This document shows, one piece after another, positions 1 to 12,759 of a DNA stretch of 64,000 nucleotides (position 1 is the first letter of the stretch; each line of letters starts with the position of its first letter). This stretch comes from Dermatophagoides farinae. Its lineage: Eukaryota; Arthropoda; Arachnida; Sarcoptiformes; Pyroglyphidae. The stretch is from contig NC_134686.1 of the NCBI RefSeq assembly GCF_024713945.1, positions 2,690,001-2,754,000 of the forward strand, in the 5' to 3' direction. A program made the translations under genes and the position numbers. Below the pieces are notes generated by a model. It did no database searches, was not told where the DNA came from, and saw nothing but the letters and a program-made list of their open reading frames with translations.

Positions 1-2877
1 CATTCTCATTCTCATTCTCATTCTATTTCTTTTTCATATCATCATCTCTCATTCATTTAAAACCAGCCAAACATTTTATTCATTCATTCCATTCATGCAT
101 GGTGGTGGATAGCTTTCCAACCAACCAAACAGCCAGCCAGTCAACCAAGCAAGCAGTCAGAGAATGATGGAGGAGAAAAAAAAGAAGAAAAAAAAACTCA
201 TAAAATAAAATTAATCCATGGCAAATATTTGGGCAAAATGAAAATATACGAATAGAATTTGTTAAATTGGAAATATGCACCATTCCAGATTCATACTAGT
301 GTCATGTTTTGGTTTCTATACCAGAAAAAAAACGAAACAAAGCAAAAAAAACCATGAACATTGAATGTGACGATTGGCCATAGTCACACATTCAATTCAA
401 TTCTGTTTTTTTGTTTTGTTTTTTGGGGGGTAAAACATAAATTCCATCGACATTTGACCTGGCCAGTTGGCTTGTTGTTGTTGTTGATGATGGATCATCA
501 TGATGATGATGATGATTTCTACCGTTGTCAATTGACTATTATCAACGAAATCTTGTAAATGTATTTTTTTTCGTTCGTCGTTGGTCTTATCTACAATTTT
601 TTTTTTGGTTGCTTCTCGTCCATTTTATTTATCTCAAATGGTGATGATGGCTTTGGTTGTCATCATATACACACACACATACAGATGACCGCCTACATGA
701 CCTGCGAATGAAAATTTTCAAAACTTTTTTTTATACAATCTAATATCATTATATTGTATGCGGTAATGGTGGTGGTGATGGTGTATTTTACGACCTTTAT
801 GCAGGGGACAACCAAAAACAAAAAAAAACAATGATGATATGAGAATGACAAGACATGATCAGACTACCAGATTATGTAGTTATGATGATGATGATCATGA
901 TCATAATCCTGATGATGAATTCCATTCACTTGATTTTTACCTTTCCGTTTTTTTTCTGGATCAAAATAATCCTTTTTCATTCTTTAAAATTTATATATGT
1001 AGAGAAATGGTGAGAGAGAGAAAAATAAAAAAAACATCATTTTGATCATCACCACTGATTGATCGTTAATCGTAAATTAATTAGTTTTTATATACATACA
1101 TACATTGAATTATCAACTTGAAATGGAAACATTTTTTATTTTTAAATTTGATCAATTTGATGATTAGGTTGTTGTTGTTGTTTTTGTTGTTGATAATAAT
1201 CGTAATTTACAACATTTAAATCGCTAATGATCATCATCATGATCATTCAGTTCAGCGAAAATAAACATAAACATTACAGATATAAAAGAAAATGTTGATT
1301 GTGTGAAAATATCAAGTTTATCTATTCCCGGACGACGACGACGAAATTCCGATCATTGCACCCAAATAACCACGGGCTTAGTGTGTATCAGTGTCAATGT
1401 CAGATCATCAGATCATTACCATCATTCTTTTTTTCTTACTAAGATAATGAGAAAATTGAGTGAAAAATGTCAAAATTCTGATCAAAAAACACACACACAT
1501 GCCCCTACAAATTGAATCATAAACTCTTTTTTTTGTTGTTCCTGTTGCTGTTTGTTTGTTTGTTTTTTTTATTGATTTATATTCACCAATAATTTCATTG
1601 TTTCAATGTTGCAACAACAACAACAAACAAAAAATTTCCTTTTTCCTCATTCATGATGATCATTTATTTTCCTTTTTTGTATCATTGTGTGTGTGTGGTT
1701 GTTTTTTTTTTTATTCAATGTTGTTAAATGAATAATAAATTTTTTTTCCTTTTATTTTCCATTTTATATTTCACATCTAACGCACTTATATATTATGAGG
1801 CAATGAATGAATAAATGAATGAATGATGGTGACACACCACAATGAGAGCAAGCCAGAGAGACATCATTGTCACATCAAAAAATGGACAGAATAACCAATA
1901 AAAAAAACCAACAACAGAATTGAATCATAAAAAATGAAAATTTTGATTCCAACAAAAACATCATAATGAAGCATCATTGATGACCAAAAAAAAATCAATA
2001 TATCAAATACACAAACCCGGTATTGTATCGAATCGAAAACCAAATGAAAATGTTGGCTTCACTGTCCTTAATAATAGCCGTTGCTTATCGACGAACGTTC
2101 AAAACAAACTCTATAATGCTCTGAATGATAGTGAACAACAACAAACATTTTTAGATTTTCTTCAATTTTCAAAATCTAATCATCAAATGAAAAAATAAAT
2201 TGAACATGGCCAATCTCAATCAAACAAATAACAACAACAACAACAACAACAAAAACAACATCTGCTGCCATTTTCTAACCTTCATCATGATCATGATGAT
2301 CAGCCAAGAAAAAAAAATAAATAAAAAAAAACCTCGATGAAGAAATGATTCCCATGATCAGCAGCAGCAGCAATAAGAAAGAAAGAAATGAACAACATTT
2401 CAACGACATAATCTCATCGTCGTCGGCCAGACTCTATAGACGCTATATATATTTGTGGTAAAGCCCTGCGGGGAGTGAATATAATCACGAAAAAAAAGAC
2501 AAGAAAAAAAACAACAACAACAACAACATTCAAGACTAAAAGGTAAACGAAGTTATCCAAGTTGCATTACCACGCACACACACAATATGGTCAAAAGAGC
2601 AGCATCAGCAGCAGCAGGCAGACAGATGCCAAATCAAAACAAAAATGCATGATTATCAAACATGGGTATATGATAACAAAAAAAAAAATGGTGGACAGAG
2701 ACCACCACCAAATTGAATATAATAATGGAAATGGTAAAAAAGGGTTTTTTTCAAGATTAAAAATCATGGTGATGTGATATGATGCCATAATTCATCATCA
2801 CATCATGACAGTTTCATTATTTCTTCTCATCACATTCTGTTGTTAATTTTTTTTTTAATCAATACAAAAGAAATTAC
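1..2877. other. Non-coding AT-rich stretch with simple repeats
   Basis: No supportable coding region is seen. The stretch starts with a CATTCT hexamer repeat (about 1-24) and holds many short GAT/CAT, GTT/AAC, CA/GT and poly-A/T tracts. All open frames here are short and made of such repeats. Because a minus-strand exon ends with a donor at 2876-2877, at least part of this stretch is probably intron of that gene. A more GC-rich patch around 2420-2475 stands out from the background but has no identity that I can assign. Confidence 0.7.
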
Positions 2878-4381
2878 CTGAATTAGATGTCGTATTATTG
2901 TTGTTATTGTTGTTGTTGTTGTTGATATTGGTTTGATTTTCATCATTGTCATTATTATTATTATTATTATTATTATCGCCATTCATATTAGTTGTTGAAT
3001 TATCATTTGAATTTGTTGCCTGTTGTTGTTGTTGTTGATCGATTGTTGTAACAATATTTGGCGATGTTGATATTGATTTTGTATGATTACAATGATCATT
3101 ATTATGTTGTCCATTCTGTGATGATGATCCATTTGGTGACCATGATGATGGTGGTACTGGTAATGGTGGTGGTTGATTAGTATGTAAATGATGATTATTA
3201 TTATGATGATTATGATGATCAGATGAATGATTATTGACTGTTGTTGACTGTGTAGTAGCAGCGGCTGCCATACGTTGCATAGCCGTATGATAAGGTGATA
3301 TAACCGTAACATTTGGATCCATTGTAAATGTTGATGGTTGTGTTTCCGGTGGTTCCGCTTTTAATCCATATAGATGATGATGTTGATGATGTTCATTCGA
3401 TGTATCCGTTTTTAATCCATAAAGATGATGATCATTTCTTGTTGATTGATGATGATGAGAATGATGTGAATGATGATAAGGATTTGGATAGCCACACCAT
3501 GCAGCTGATGCGGCTGCCACATGATTTACGGCATGATGTGCAGCAGCCGCTGCAGCAAACGATGCAAATGGATCATTTGCCATTTGATGATGATGATGAT
3601 GTGGATGTGGATGTCCATGTGGTGATGCATATGGATGATGATGAGAATGTGGTGATGGATTTGTTGATAAAGAACCACTTGATGCCATATTAGGGCCGCC
3701 ACCACCACCACCACCATTAATCATTGTTGTTGAATCATATGAATTTGACCAGAATGATGATGTTGATGCAGATTTAAATGATGATGATGATGATGATGTA
3801 TTATTGATACCAATATTAGCCGCTTGTTTACGACTAGCAACAGCTAATGCGGTAGCTGCCGCTGTTTCATTTGTTGTGGATCCATATGATCCATATGATG
3901 ATGAATAAGCAGCAGCAGCAGATGATGATGATGAATTCAAGTGACTATTATTTGCATTGACATTATTATTATTATTTGAGCCTCCTTGGGTTGAGATTCC
4001 ATTTCCGGTTGTTGATGAAGACGATGAATAACTATCAATTAATTGATTTGATAATGAATTATTTTTTGTTAATAAATGCGAACCATTTATTGTTGATGAT
4101 GATGTTGAGGTATTATAGATATCAAAATCATATCCACTTGGTGTTAATGATGATGATGACCATATTGGCGAATTGGTTGCTGTAATCGTTGATGCAAGAC
4201 CACCACCACCACCAACAGCTGCTGCTGCAGCTGCAGCAGCAGCCGCAGTAGCTGCTGCGGCAGCAGAAGAACTACTACCAACGCCCAGGCCAGTCTGATG
4301 TTGTAATTGAGATTCATTGGAAATTGAACGCATTTTTAACAGAGATCTTTTGTTGTTTTCATTTGTTGTTTGTTTGAACAA
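2878..4381 (-). CDS. Large first coding exon of a low-complexity, His/Ala/Ser/Asn-rich protein, probably a transcription factor
   Basis: One open exon of about 501 codons begins at ATG 4381 and ends at a good donor (CAG|GTAATT, donor bases 2876-2877), leaving one base of the next codon, so the gene continues to the left. I see no folded domain. The protein has poly-Ala (about residues 38-55), Ser-, His- and Asn-rich tracts, an Ala/His block followed by AAWCGYPNPY, and two LYGLK repeats, the second forming a sumoylation-like LKAE motif. Such composition is typical of the N-terminal activation region of developmental transcription factors. The order Ala-rich, WCxYxPY, SPYHTAMQRMAAA, SWSPNG loosely recalls arthropod Abdominal-B, whose homeobox lies in a later exon, but this is a weak similarity and other families remain possible. 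The DNA-binding exon is not in the window, so no symbol is given. Confidence 0.6.
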
Positions 4382-7300
4382 AAATAATTGGTGATAATCC
4401 TTGTTGGTGGTCGATTACTATTTTACATTCATAAGCTTTTTGTTTCAGTTTTATTTTACAGAATCTGTCGAATTTTTGAAAACAAAATCAATCATTGTTT
4501 TTTTTAGTTCAAACATGAACATAAACACACACACACATTGGCAGACACATTGAACTTTGTCGGCAACAAACAACAGTTATTATTATATAAACACAAACAT
4601 ATTGATGGTTGATTCATTCACATTCATTCAAATTTGATACGATGACCACACAAATTATTATCATTTATGTGATTGATTATGATTATGATTAAGACATTAG
4701 AATCATAAAAATTGTTATTAATTGCTACTGTTGTTGTTGTTGTTGTTTGATGGATACACTAAAAAAAAAATTTCTCTTAAATCACTGTGGATTTATGTTG
4801 ACACAATGTGTGTGTGTGTGTGTGTGTGTATTATGAGGGAAAGTAATAATAACGGTGATGTTGATGACCACACACACAAATACACACACTCATAAAAAAA
4901 ACAAACTTTATGTGAATTATAAAATAAAGAAGAAACATTCAAAAATAATAATCATAATAAACAGAAGTAATACACACACACACACACACACATGAACCAG
5001 AATTTTGATGATGATGATGATGATCATTCATTGAATTTTTTATTTTTTTTTTCAAGGAAAATAAAACTGAATTTGAAACAACCAACAACAACAACAACAA
5101 CAATAAAAAAATTATATATTTTTTTTCAAATGTTGAATAATAAAAATCATACACAAGGAGTGAGAGAGAGAGAAAGAATATAAATTGTTGAAAATCAAAT
5201 GATTGATGAAATAATTATCAACAAAATGATGATGATGATGATAGTTGGGAGGAGCTCCAAATGATGATGATGATGATAATGATGACCAAATTGATAATGA
5301 AATTATGATGAATAAAATCCTTTTAACGGCTATTTTAACAGGTCATCATCATCATCATCATCATCATCATTATTATTATGATCATCATCGTAAACATTAT
5401 TATTATCATCACTTTCACTATATCGACACTAATTTTGTTGCTGCTGCTGCTGTGGCTGCTGTTATGTTTTGCGAAACGAAATGATATTATAAATCGGTTT
5501 TGGTCGATTGTCGTAAAATAGCAAAAACAAGAAACAAGAAAATTGTAAAGAATTATTATTATTGACAATAATAAATACGAATATATAAAATAAAATGAAA
5601 AAAAATTTTTTTTTTTATTACATCATCATCATGATCAAATATAAAAAAACATGTATCGAGAAAAAAAAACACTTAAGTTCATCTCATCATGATCATCAGA
5701 AAGAAAAAAAAATTGTGGGTGTGAAAATCTCTTTCTCTCTATGTGTACGTTTATATTCGTATCATATCATCATCTGAATGATTCTCGTTGGCTTTCGTGT
5801 TGCTGTGTTTGTGTGTGTGTGTGTTTTATGTTTGACGATGATGATGATGATGAAGAAAAAGAAAATTGTTCGAGTTTGCGCAGCACAATCTTGTTAATAT
5901 TGGATTCAAAGATTATTAGTGATTTTTAACAACAACAAAATTCAAAAAGAGAGAGAAAGAGAAAAAATCATTTCATTTTCAGGTTTTATTTTGGATGCGC
6001 AATATAAAAAAAAACTGAAATGAAATGAAATGAAAAACGAAAAACGTGTGTGTGTTTGTCTGTGTGTTCACAGAATTCAACGAAACCAAACTACAAAACA
6101 AAACAGAACTTTGAATTGAAATAAATTGAACCAACCACATTGAAAAACATGGCAGCTGTATGTTTCTGTGGGATTTGGGTATTTTATGTTAACAACTATG
6201 AAACTATCAAATAGGAAAAAGATACTGGGTATCCAAATAATCATCCACCAACATTATGAAATCAACCATCAAATGAATCGATGATGATGAACAAGCAAAC
6301 AAATCAATGGGATACATCAATTCATTTTTCGATTCAATGATGATGATCTCATGGTCTGAATCAACTACATCACTACCAATCAACCAACCAACCAGCAGAC
6401 AACAGTAACAACACATACCAGAATGATGGGGAAGAAAAAAAAACAACATCAACATCAACAACAACACCAATCTTCATAACATCATCATCATCATCATCAT
6501 ATAATAATATTATGTTCAGATATTCGTTGTTTGCCGTTGTTTATTCATCGTCGTCGTCGTCGTTAATGATGATAATAAAATGATGGTAATAATAATCCGT
6601 AGCACAACCGGAGAAAAAAAAACATACGTGTGTATCTGTGTGTGTAGCAAAAAGTAAAAAAAAAAATGTGAACCAAAAAGCAAGCGTTGATTTTGATGTT
6701 GATGATCATGAAAAATGCTAATAAAATAAAATTAAAAAAAAACAATCCCGAAACATTTACCAATGAGACACATATATACTAACATTTCTTAAATGATGAT
6801 GATGATGAGATTTGAATTTCAAATTTGAATGATTTTCAATGTTTCAATAGCTAATACAACCAGCCACACTTTATGTGTGTGTGTGTTTTGTTTGGTTTTG
6901 GTGCATCTACACTCCCTGTTTCTCTTTCTTCTCTCTATCTCTCTCCCTATGTACCTCTGTTTGAATTTGAATTTCAGTTAGTTTGGTTGGTTTGTTTGTT
7001 GAAGTTTTTTTTTAGTCTTTAGTTTGTTGGCCATTGTTGAATTCTGTTGTTTTTTGTTGTTGTTGTTGTTCTGCTACTGTTATTGTAGCAAATACAACTA
7101 CCTCTCAATATTCTGAATATGGCTCCACCCAAATATTTTATTCATTCATTCATTCATTGATTTAAAACAACCAGATATATATATAGCCATTCTTATTTGA
7201 ATGAATTGAAATTTTCAACATTCAAATATCAATTCGATTAGCCATAATGATTACATGTGTGGTGTATCATAAATTCCAAAATTGATGGTAGTAGTAGTAG

Positions 7301-9062
7301 TAGTAGTTGGTAATGATAGAATAATTTTTCTGTATTTAGTTGTAGCAGTCATCAAGTGGATGTTCCAACAATCATTTGGTTTTTCTTTTACTTGTATGTA
7401 ATTCATTTTTGAAATTCTTAAAGTATATGATGATGATGATGACAATAAAAGTGCTACGAAAACCTCATCATCATCATCATCACCAATGATCAATGATCAT
7501 TCAATTTAACCACAAACACTGACAATAACAACAACAACAACAAATTTCGACAGCGTATTTAAATGTCGTAAAAAATTCTAACATCTTGATATGTTTCCCT
7601 CTCTCTATCTATCTATTCGATTGATACAGTTGTCATTTCTTTTTTTTTTTTTTTTTTTTGATAAAAGTCCAGGTTATTGTTGAACGAAAAAAAAAGTTGT
7701 TGAACAAGAATTTTGTCTTTTTGACCCTAAGAGCAATTGAAATTGTAAATTGAATGAATTTTTTTTTATTTTGATTTTCATGACAAAAATTAGATAAAAA
7801 CGAAAAATTACCACTCTATTACTCATAACTTGGATTAATTAAATTCATAGATCATCGTACACACACATGCAGAATGAAGTGATAATTTCTTGATTTGAAC
7901 ATCTTTTGATGCCAAACAAAAAAAAATGACAATAAAAAAAAGACAAAAAACACAAAAACCGGCTATGAACAATAATAATTTTTGGCAACATTTTGTCAAA
8001 GCGGTAGTTATCCATTAACACTACACAAGATTTTACCTATCTTTTTTTTACAAATGATGATGATAATAACAAAAAAAAAATTATGTGACTAATTATGATT
8101 GGCATAAATAATTATTATATGTAAATTTTGTTTTCTTGTTGTTTATCTTTTGTTTGCACATTCATTCACATTGAATTTTCGACTTGTTTGTTATCGGATC
8201 ATTTTTTTTTCTCTGGATCATCATCATTGTTTGTTTTTCATAATTGTCATTGACAATTGTGAAAAAAAAAAAGGGTGGCTAAACACCATGATGATGTGAA
8301 AATTGTGTTTGAAAATCATAATCATCATCATCGTCATTATAATGATTGGAAAAAAAACCAAATCAAAAATTATCATCAGATCATCAGGTCGTATTAAATG
8401 ACAAATAAAATATACATTGTATAATATACCATTTGTTGTCAATCAATGATGAACAACAACAACAACAACAAAAAATTTGAGAATTGATCATCACATACGA
8501 ATTCGCCATTATTTTGTTTGCCCGTTTTTTTTTTTTTTTTTTTTTTTGAAAATAAAAACCACCATATATATTGATGGTAGCAGTTATTCTGTATTCAATG
8601 AAAACAAAACAAAACAAAAACCCGTTTATAACTAAAAATCTGATTGGATAGAAACAACAACCACTATAGTAAAACCAAAAAAAAAAAAAAGCCAACATTC
8701 ACACCACCGGTTTGTTATATAGGTGGAATTCATGATGAAAGCCACGCCTTTATTCTAGTAGAAATAATGGTAGCAAAAAAAAATGTCATGCGCATTCCAA
8801 AATGTTTCAAGCTTTTATTTTGTTTTTGTTTTCATTTTCATTTTTTTTGTAATAAATTTAATTTTACGATCATTTCATTAATCATGACCAATCTCAATAG
8901 ATTAATCAATCATTCAATCAATTAATTGATTAATTTCTGATAATTGGTTCGTAATTAATGGTAATTGAATTCAAATTGTGTGTGTCTGTTTTAATGTTCT
9001 AAATTTATCGAAATGATGATTAACATAATCATCATCATTATCAATAATTTGATTTTCAAAAT
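4382..9062. other. Non-coding, microsatellite-rich stretch
   Basis: No convincing gene. The stretch holds GT/CA tracts (for example about 4808-4827 and 4973-4992), GAT/ATC runs, several poly-T/poly-A tracts of 15 or more bases (about 7640-7660, 8527-8547) and GTT runs. Open frames such as those near 5245-5484 and 8384-8698 are translations of these repeats. It probably contains the 5' untranslated region and promoter of the exon at 2878-4381 and the 3' flank of NAXE, but I see no element that I can name. Confidence 0.65.
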
Positions 9063-10092
9063 TCATTTGGAAGAGAGCAACAAACATTGTTCAGCATCAG
9101 AATATTCGGGTAAATTTAATTGATATTTTTGTGCCAATGATTGTGGTACAAAACGGCCACCCAACCAATGTAGTGATCCACGAAAATGTTGTGCACATTT
9201 TTTCGGTGCTGTCAATGATATTAGACAATCTGGTTGTATGATTGGTGTTAATGATTGACCATTGGTATCATTTTCGGATGATGACGATGACGATGGTCCA
9301 TGTTCGACATGCCAACCACTTGGTATATCAATCGAAATCAATCTTTTATTTTGATGATCAATTCGGGATAAATTTTCCAATATTGGTCGTGATTCAGCAC
9401 GTAATGGTGGTTTAAAGCTAAAACCAAACAAAGCATCCACAATCAATTTATACGAATCTAATTTATCAACATTGTTAATGAATTCAATGTCCATTCGTTT
9501 ACATTGATTAACAAGATTTACAAATAGTTGTCCTTTTCCTTGTTTCGGATAAATAATGACTGGATTATAACCCTTTGAATAGTATTTTTAAAAAAGTATT
9601 ACTGTGCAACCATTCAATTCAGCTGTTTGATTACTTACGAAAAGTTTTAGATGACGAGCTGCCACTAGACCATCACCACCATTATTACCGGGACCACATA
9701 CAACCAATACCTGACCGGGCGGTTTGTAAATAGGATCCAAAGATCCAGATTTATAAATAGCAGATGCAACCGATAGACCGGCAAGTTCCATCAATTGATC
9801 GACACTAAATTGATATTCATTGAATAATTCTTGATCAAAATTTATAGCTTCTGTTTGGCTATGAGAAAAAAAGAAAGAATGAGAAAGAATATTTCAACAA
9901 AAAAAAAAGAAATGAATTTCATTATTAGATTTCAAACCTAAGAAATTTTATTCGACAAATACTATCATTGAAAAGAAAACGTTTCATCAACATATCTGTT
10001 GTTGAATTTGAATGACAGGACCATACAAATTTTTGATCGATTCTTCTATTAATTAATTTAACAAAAACAAACCTTAAGAATTTCATTTTCAT
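9063..10092 (-). CDS. NAXE: NAD(P)H-hydrate epimerase (NAXE, YjeF-N family)
   Basis: It repairs damaged nicotinamide cofactors by epimerising R- and S-NAD(P)HX so that the partner dehydratase can restore NAD(P)H. Exons: 9938-10092, 9639-9858 and 9063-9572, with introns of 79 and 66 nt; phases agree and give 294 aa. After the junction the protein reads [18 protein letters not shown] and then [15 protein letters not shown], the family's N-terminal hallmark. [20 protein letters not shown] is the nucleotide-binding motif, and VDALFGFSF and IDIPSGW are the catalytic and metal-binding segments. The start at 10092 gives a basic, hydrophobic, acid-poor leader ([14 protein letters not shown]), consistent with mitochondrial targeting; an in-frame ATG at 9993 could give a shorter cytosolic form. 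It is head-to-head with the CHTOP-like gene. Identity is firm; the exact start is inferred. Confidence 0.93.
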
Positions 10093-10461
10093 AATTTTAT
10101 TTGCAAATCGAATACAAGAAAAATAAATTTTTTTTTTTCAAGAAAATATCACCAAACACAATTTGATATGTAAACAGAAACATTGCAAACGCATGCCATC
10201 TCTGAACGATTATTTGCATTAATCATCATCATTCGAGTCTATTGTTGTTTCCATCCATGTTTTTCACATCAACATCAGTGTGTGTGTTTGTTAATCGTAG
10301 AAACGAGTTTTATTTAGATGTGTGAAAACACGCCGATTTTTTTTGTTGGTTCAAATTGAATCCTGTTGGAATTTTATCACTCATTATCGACATTCATTAT
10401 AAATAGTTTCAAAATTTTCGATTGTCAATTCTGACTTGTCTAGTAATATTACGGATACAAA
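10093..10461. promoter_or_regulatory. Shared divergent promoter region, NAXE / CHTOP-like
   Basis: This 369-bp gap lies between two start codons facing away from each other, so it must contain both promoters and 5' untranslated regions. It is AT-rich with a short GT tract (about 10278-10288). No clear TATA box or other named element is seen. Confidence 0.5.
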
Positions 10462-11231
10462 ATGGACCGATCTAAAGTTGGCACACGTATTACATTGAGT
10501 GATCGTTTTAAATTGATACGACAAGAACAACAAACACGTAAAATAATGGTCAATCCATCAATCGAATCACCTAGTGAACAACTTGTTCGACCGATGAAAA
10601 ATTTCAATGGCACTGTTTCTCGTAATGATCGTCCACGAGCTCTTCTTCAACAAGGATCCGAACGAAATCGACGATTAGTACTTCAGATGGCAACCAATGC
10701 TCAATTGATGGAAGAATTGCAACAGAATACCAAGATGTTTGTTAATTTACCTATTGTACAACAGGCAAACAATACTCCCATCATCAATAATAAACGAATG
10801 GCAAACAAACCAAGTATTCTAAATCGAATAGGATTACAATCTAGCAATTCGATTCGTCGAAATGGTAACTCAGTTACGGGTAGTATTAAGAACCGATTAG
10901 GACGAAAACCAATAACTCAACGACTTGGCCTGGCACAGACACTTAAATCCAATCGACGTAAGTTCAAAGTTTCTTCTAAAGTGGCAGATAATTTTTTATG
11001 ATCATTTTAGGAATCAATCTCCAGAATCAAACGAAAGTAATGCGTCAGCCTACACGAATATTTAGGTCTAAGAATCGACCGATCAATATGAATATCGGTT
11101 CATCGAATCGTCGAATTCGAGGTGGACGTCAAGTTTCAAGGAAAAATAATAATTCTCGAGTCACGGTTGAAAGTTTGGATCAAGATTTAGATTCATACAT
11201 GAACACTGCTGGATCTCATATGATGATGTAA
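10462..11231 (+). CDS. CHTOP-like chromatin/mRNA-export protein
   Basis: Two exons, 10462-10957 and 11011-11231, separated by a 53-nt intron (GTAAGT...TTTTAG), give 238 aa. The protein is very basic. The N-terminus has TLSDRFKLIRQEQQTR, resembling the start of CHTOP (Friend of PRMT1). The middle has SIKNRLGRKPITQRLG, matching the family's repeated NRLG.RP..QRLG motif. An RIRGGRQ stretch is a small remnant of the GAR/RGG region. The C-terminus VTVESLDQDLDSYMNTAGSH matches the LD..LD.YM segment that ends CHTOP. In animals CHTOP is methylated by PRMT1/5 and joins the TREX complex to stimulate UAP56 and mRNA export; a nuclear role is inferred from family. The RGG region is unusually short here. 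It could also be a different UAP56-interacting factor. Confidence 0.68.
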
Positions 11232-11633
11232 TTTTGGTATTTTTTTCTATTCACTTTCTTTCTCACACCCAACCTCAAACAACATCATTATTTCACATTA
11301 TATGTTTATAATAATAATAATATTTAATACTGGATCATCAAATTATGTTTCATTTATATAAGTCATTGATAATAATGATCGTTTGCTAAGAGGAATAATA
11401 AGAAAAACCCATTTCTAAATTTTCAAAGTTAACATCAGTGAATACATCTAACGCCATCTTTTGATTGTATGTGATGAACAAAAATTTTGGACCATTAATG
11501 TCAATATAGTCAATACTATAGTTTTGCCGAATCATTCACGCTACTATTCTATTTTTTTATTGAAGTGTTGGTTTTGTCACTTGACAATTTTAAAATTGTT
11601 TTTGTCCATTATTTTTTATCATAATTCAAAATC
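11232..11633. other. Intergenic, CHTOP-like 3' end and PSMA2 promoter
   Basis: A 402-bp AT-rich gap between two co-directional genes. It should hold the 3' untranslated region of the first gene and the PSMA2 promoter. Nothing else is recognisable. Confidence 0.5.
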
Positions 11634-12539
<906 letters not shown>

Positions 12540-12759
12540 TGGAGTTGTATCAATTTTTATTATTAATAAAAATAAATTTTATGAAATAAATATGAAAAAA
12601 AGTTCATTTTGTATGCTCATTAAATTTTATTAGAAAATGCATTTCTATGATAACTTAAAAAAATAAGGCATAAATTGGACATTTGTCATTTGGTTAATTA
12701 TGAATGAAATAATATCGAATCCATTTCATTTTCATTCACGAACATAGGTTAAAGCATTT

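Noticed and set aside
1-2877. Hox-cluster microRNA (mir-10 or iab-4/8) beside the putative Abd-B-like exon
   Set aside because: No match to the mature sequences that I know was found by eye on either strand.
5245-5568. Asp/His/Tyr-rich open frames on both strands
   Set aside because: Direct translation of GAT and CAT repeats, with no conserved motif, and both strands are open in the same place.
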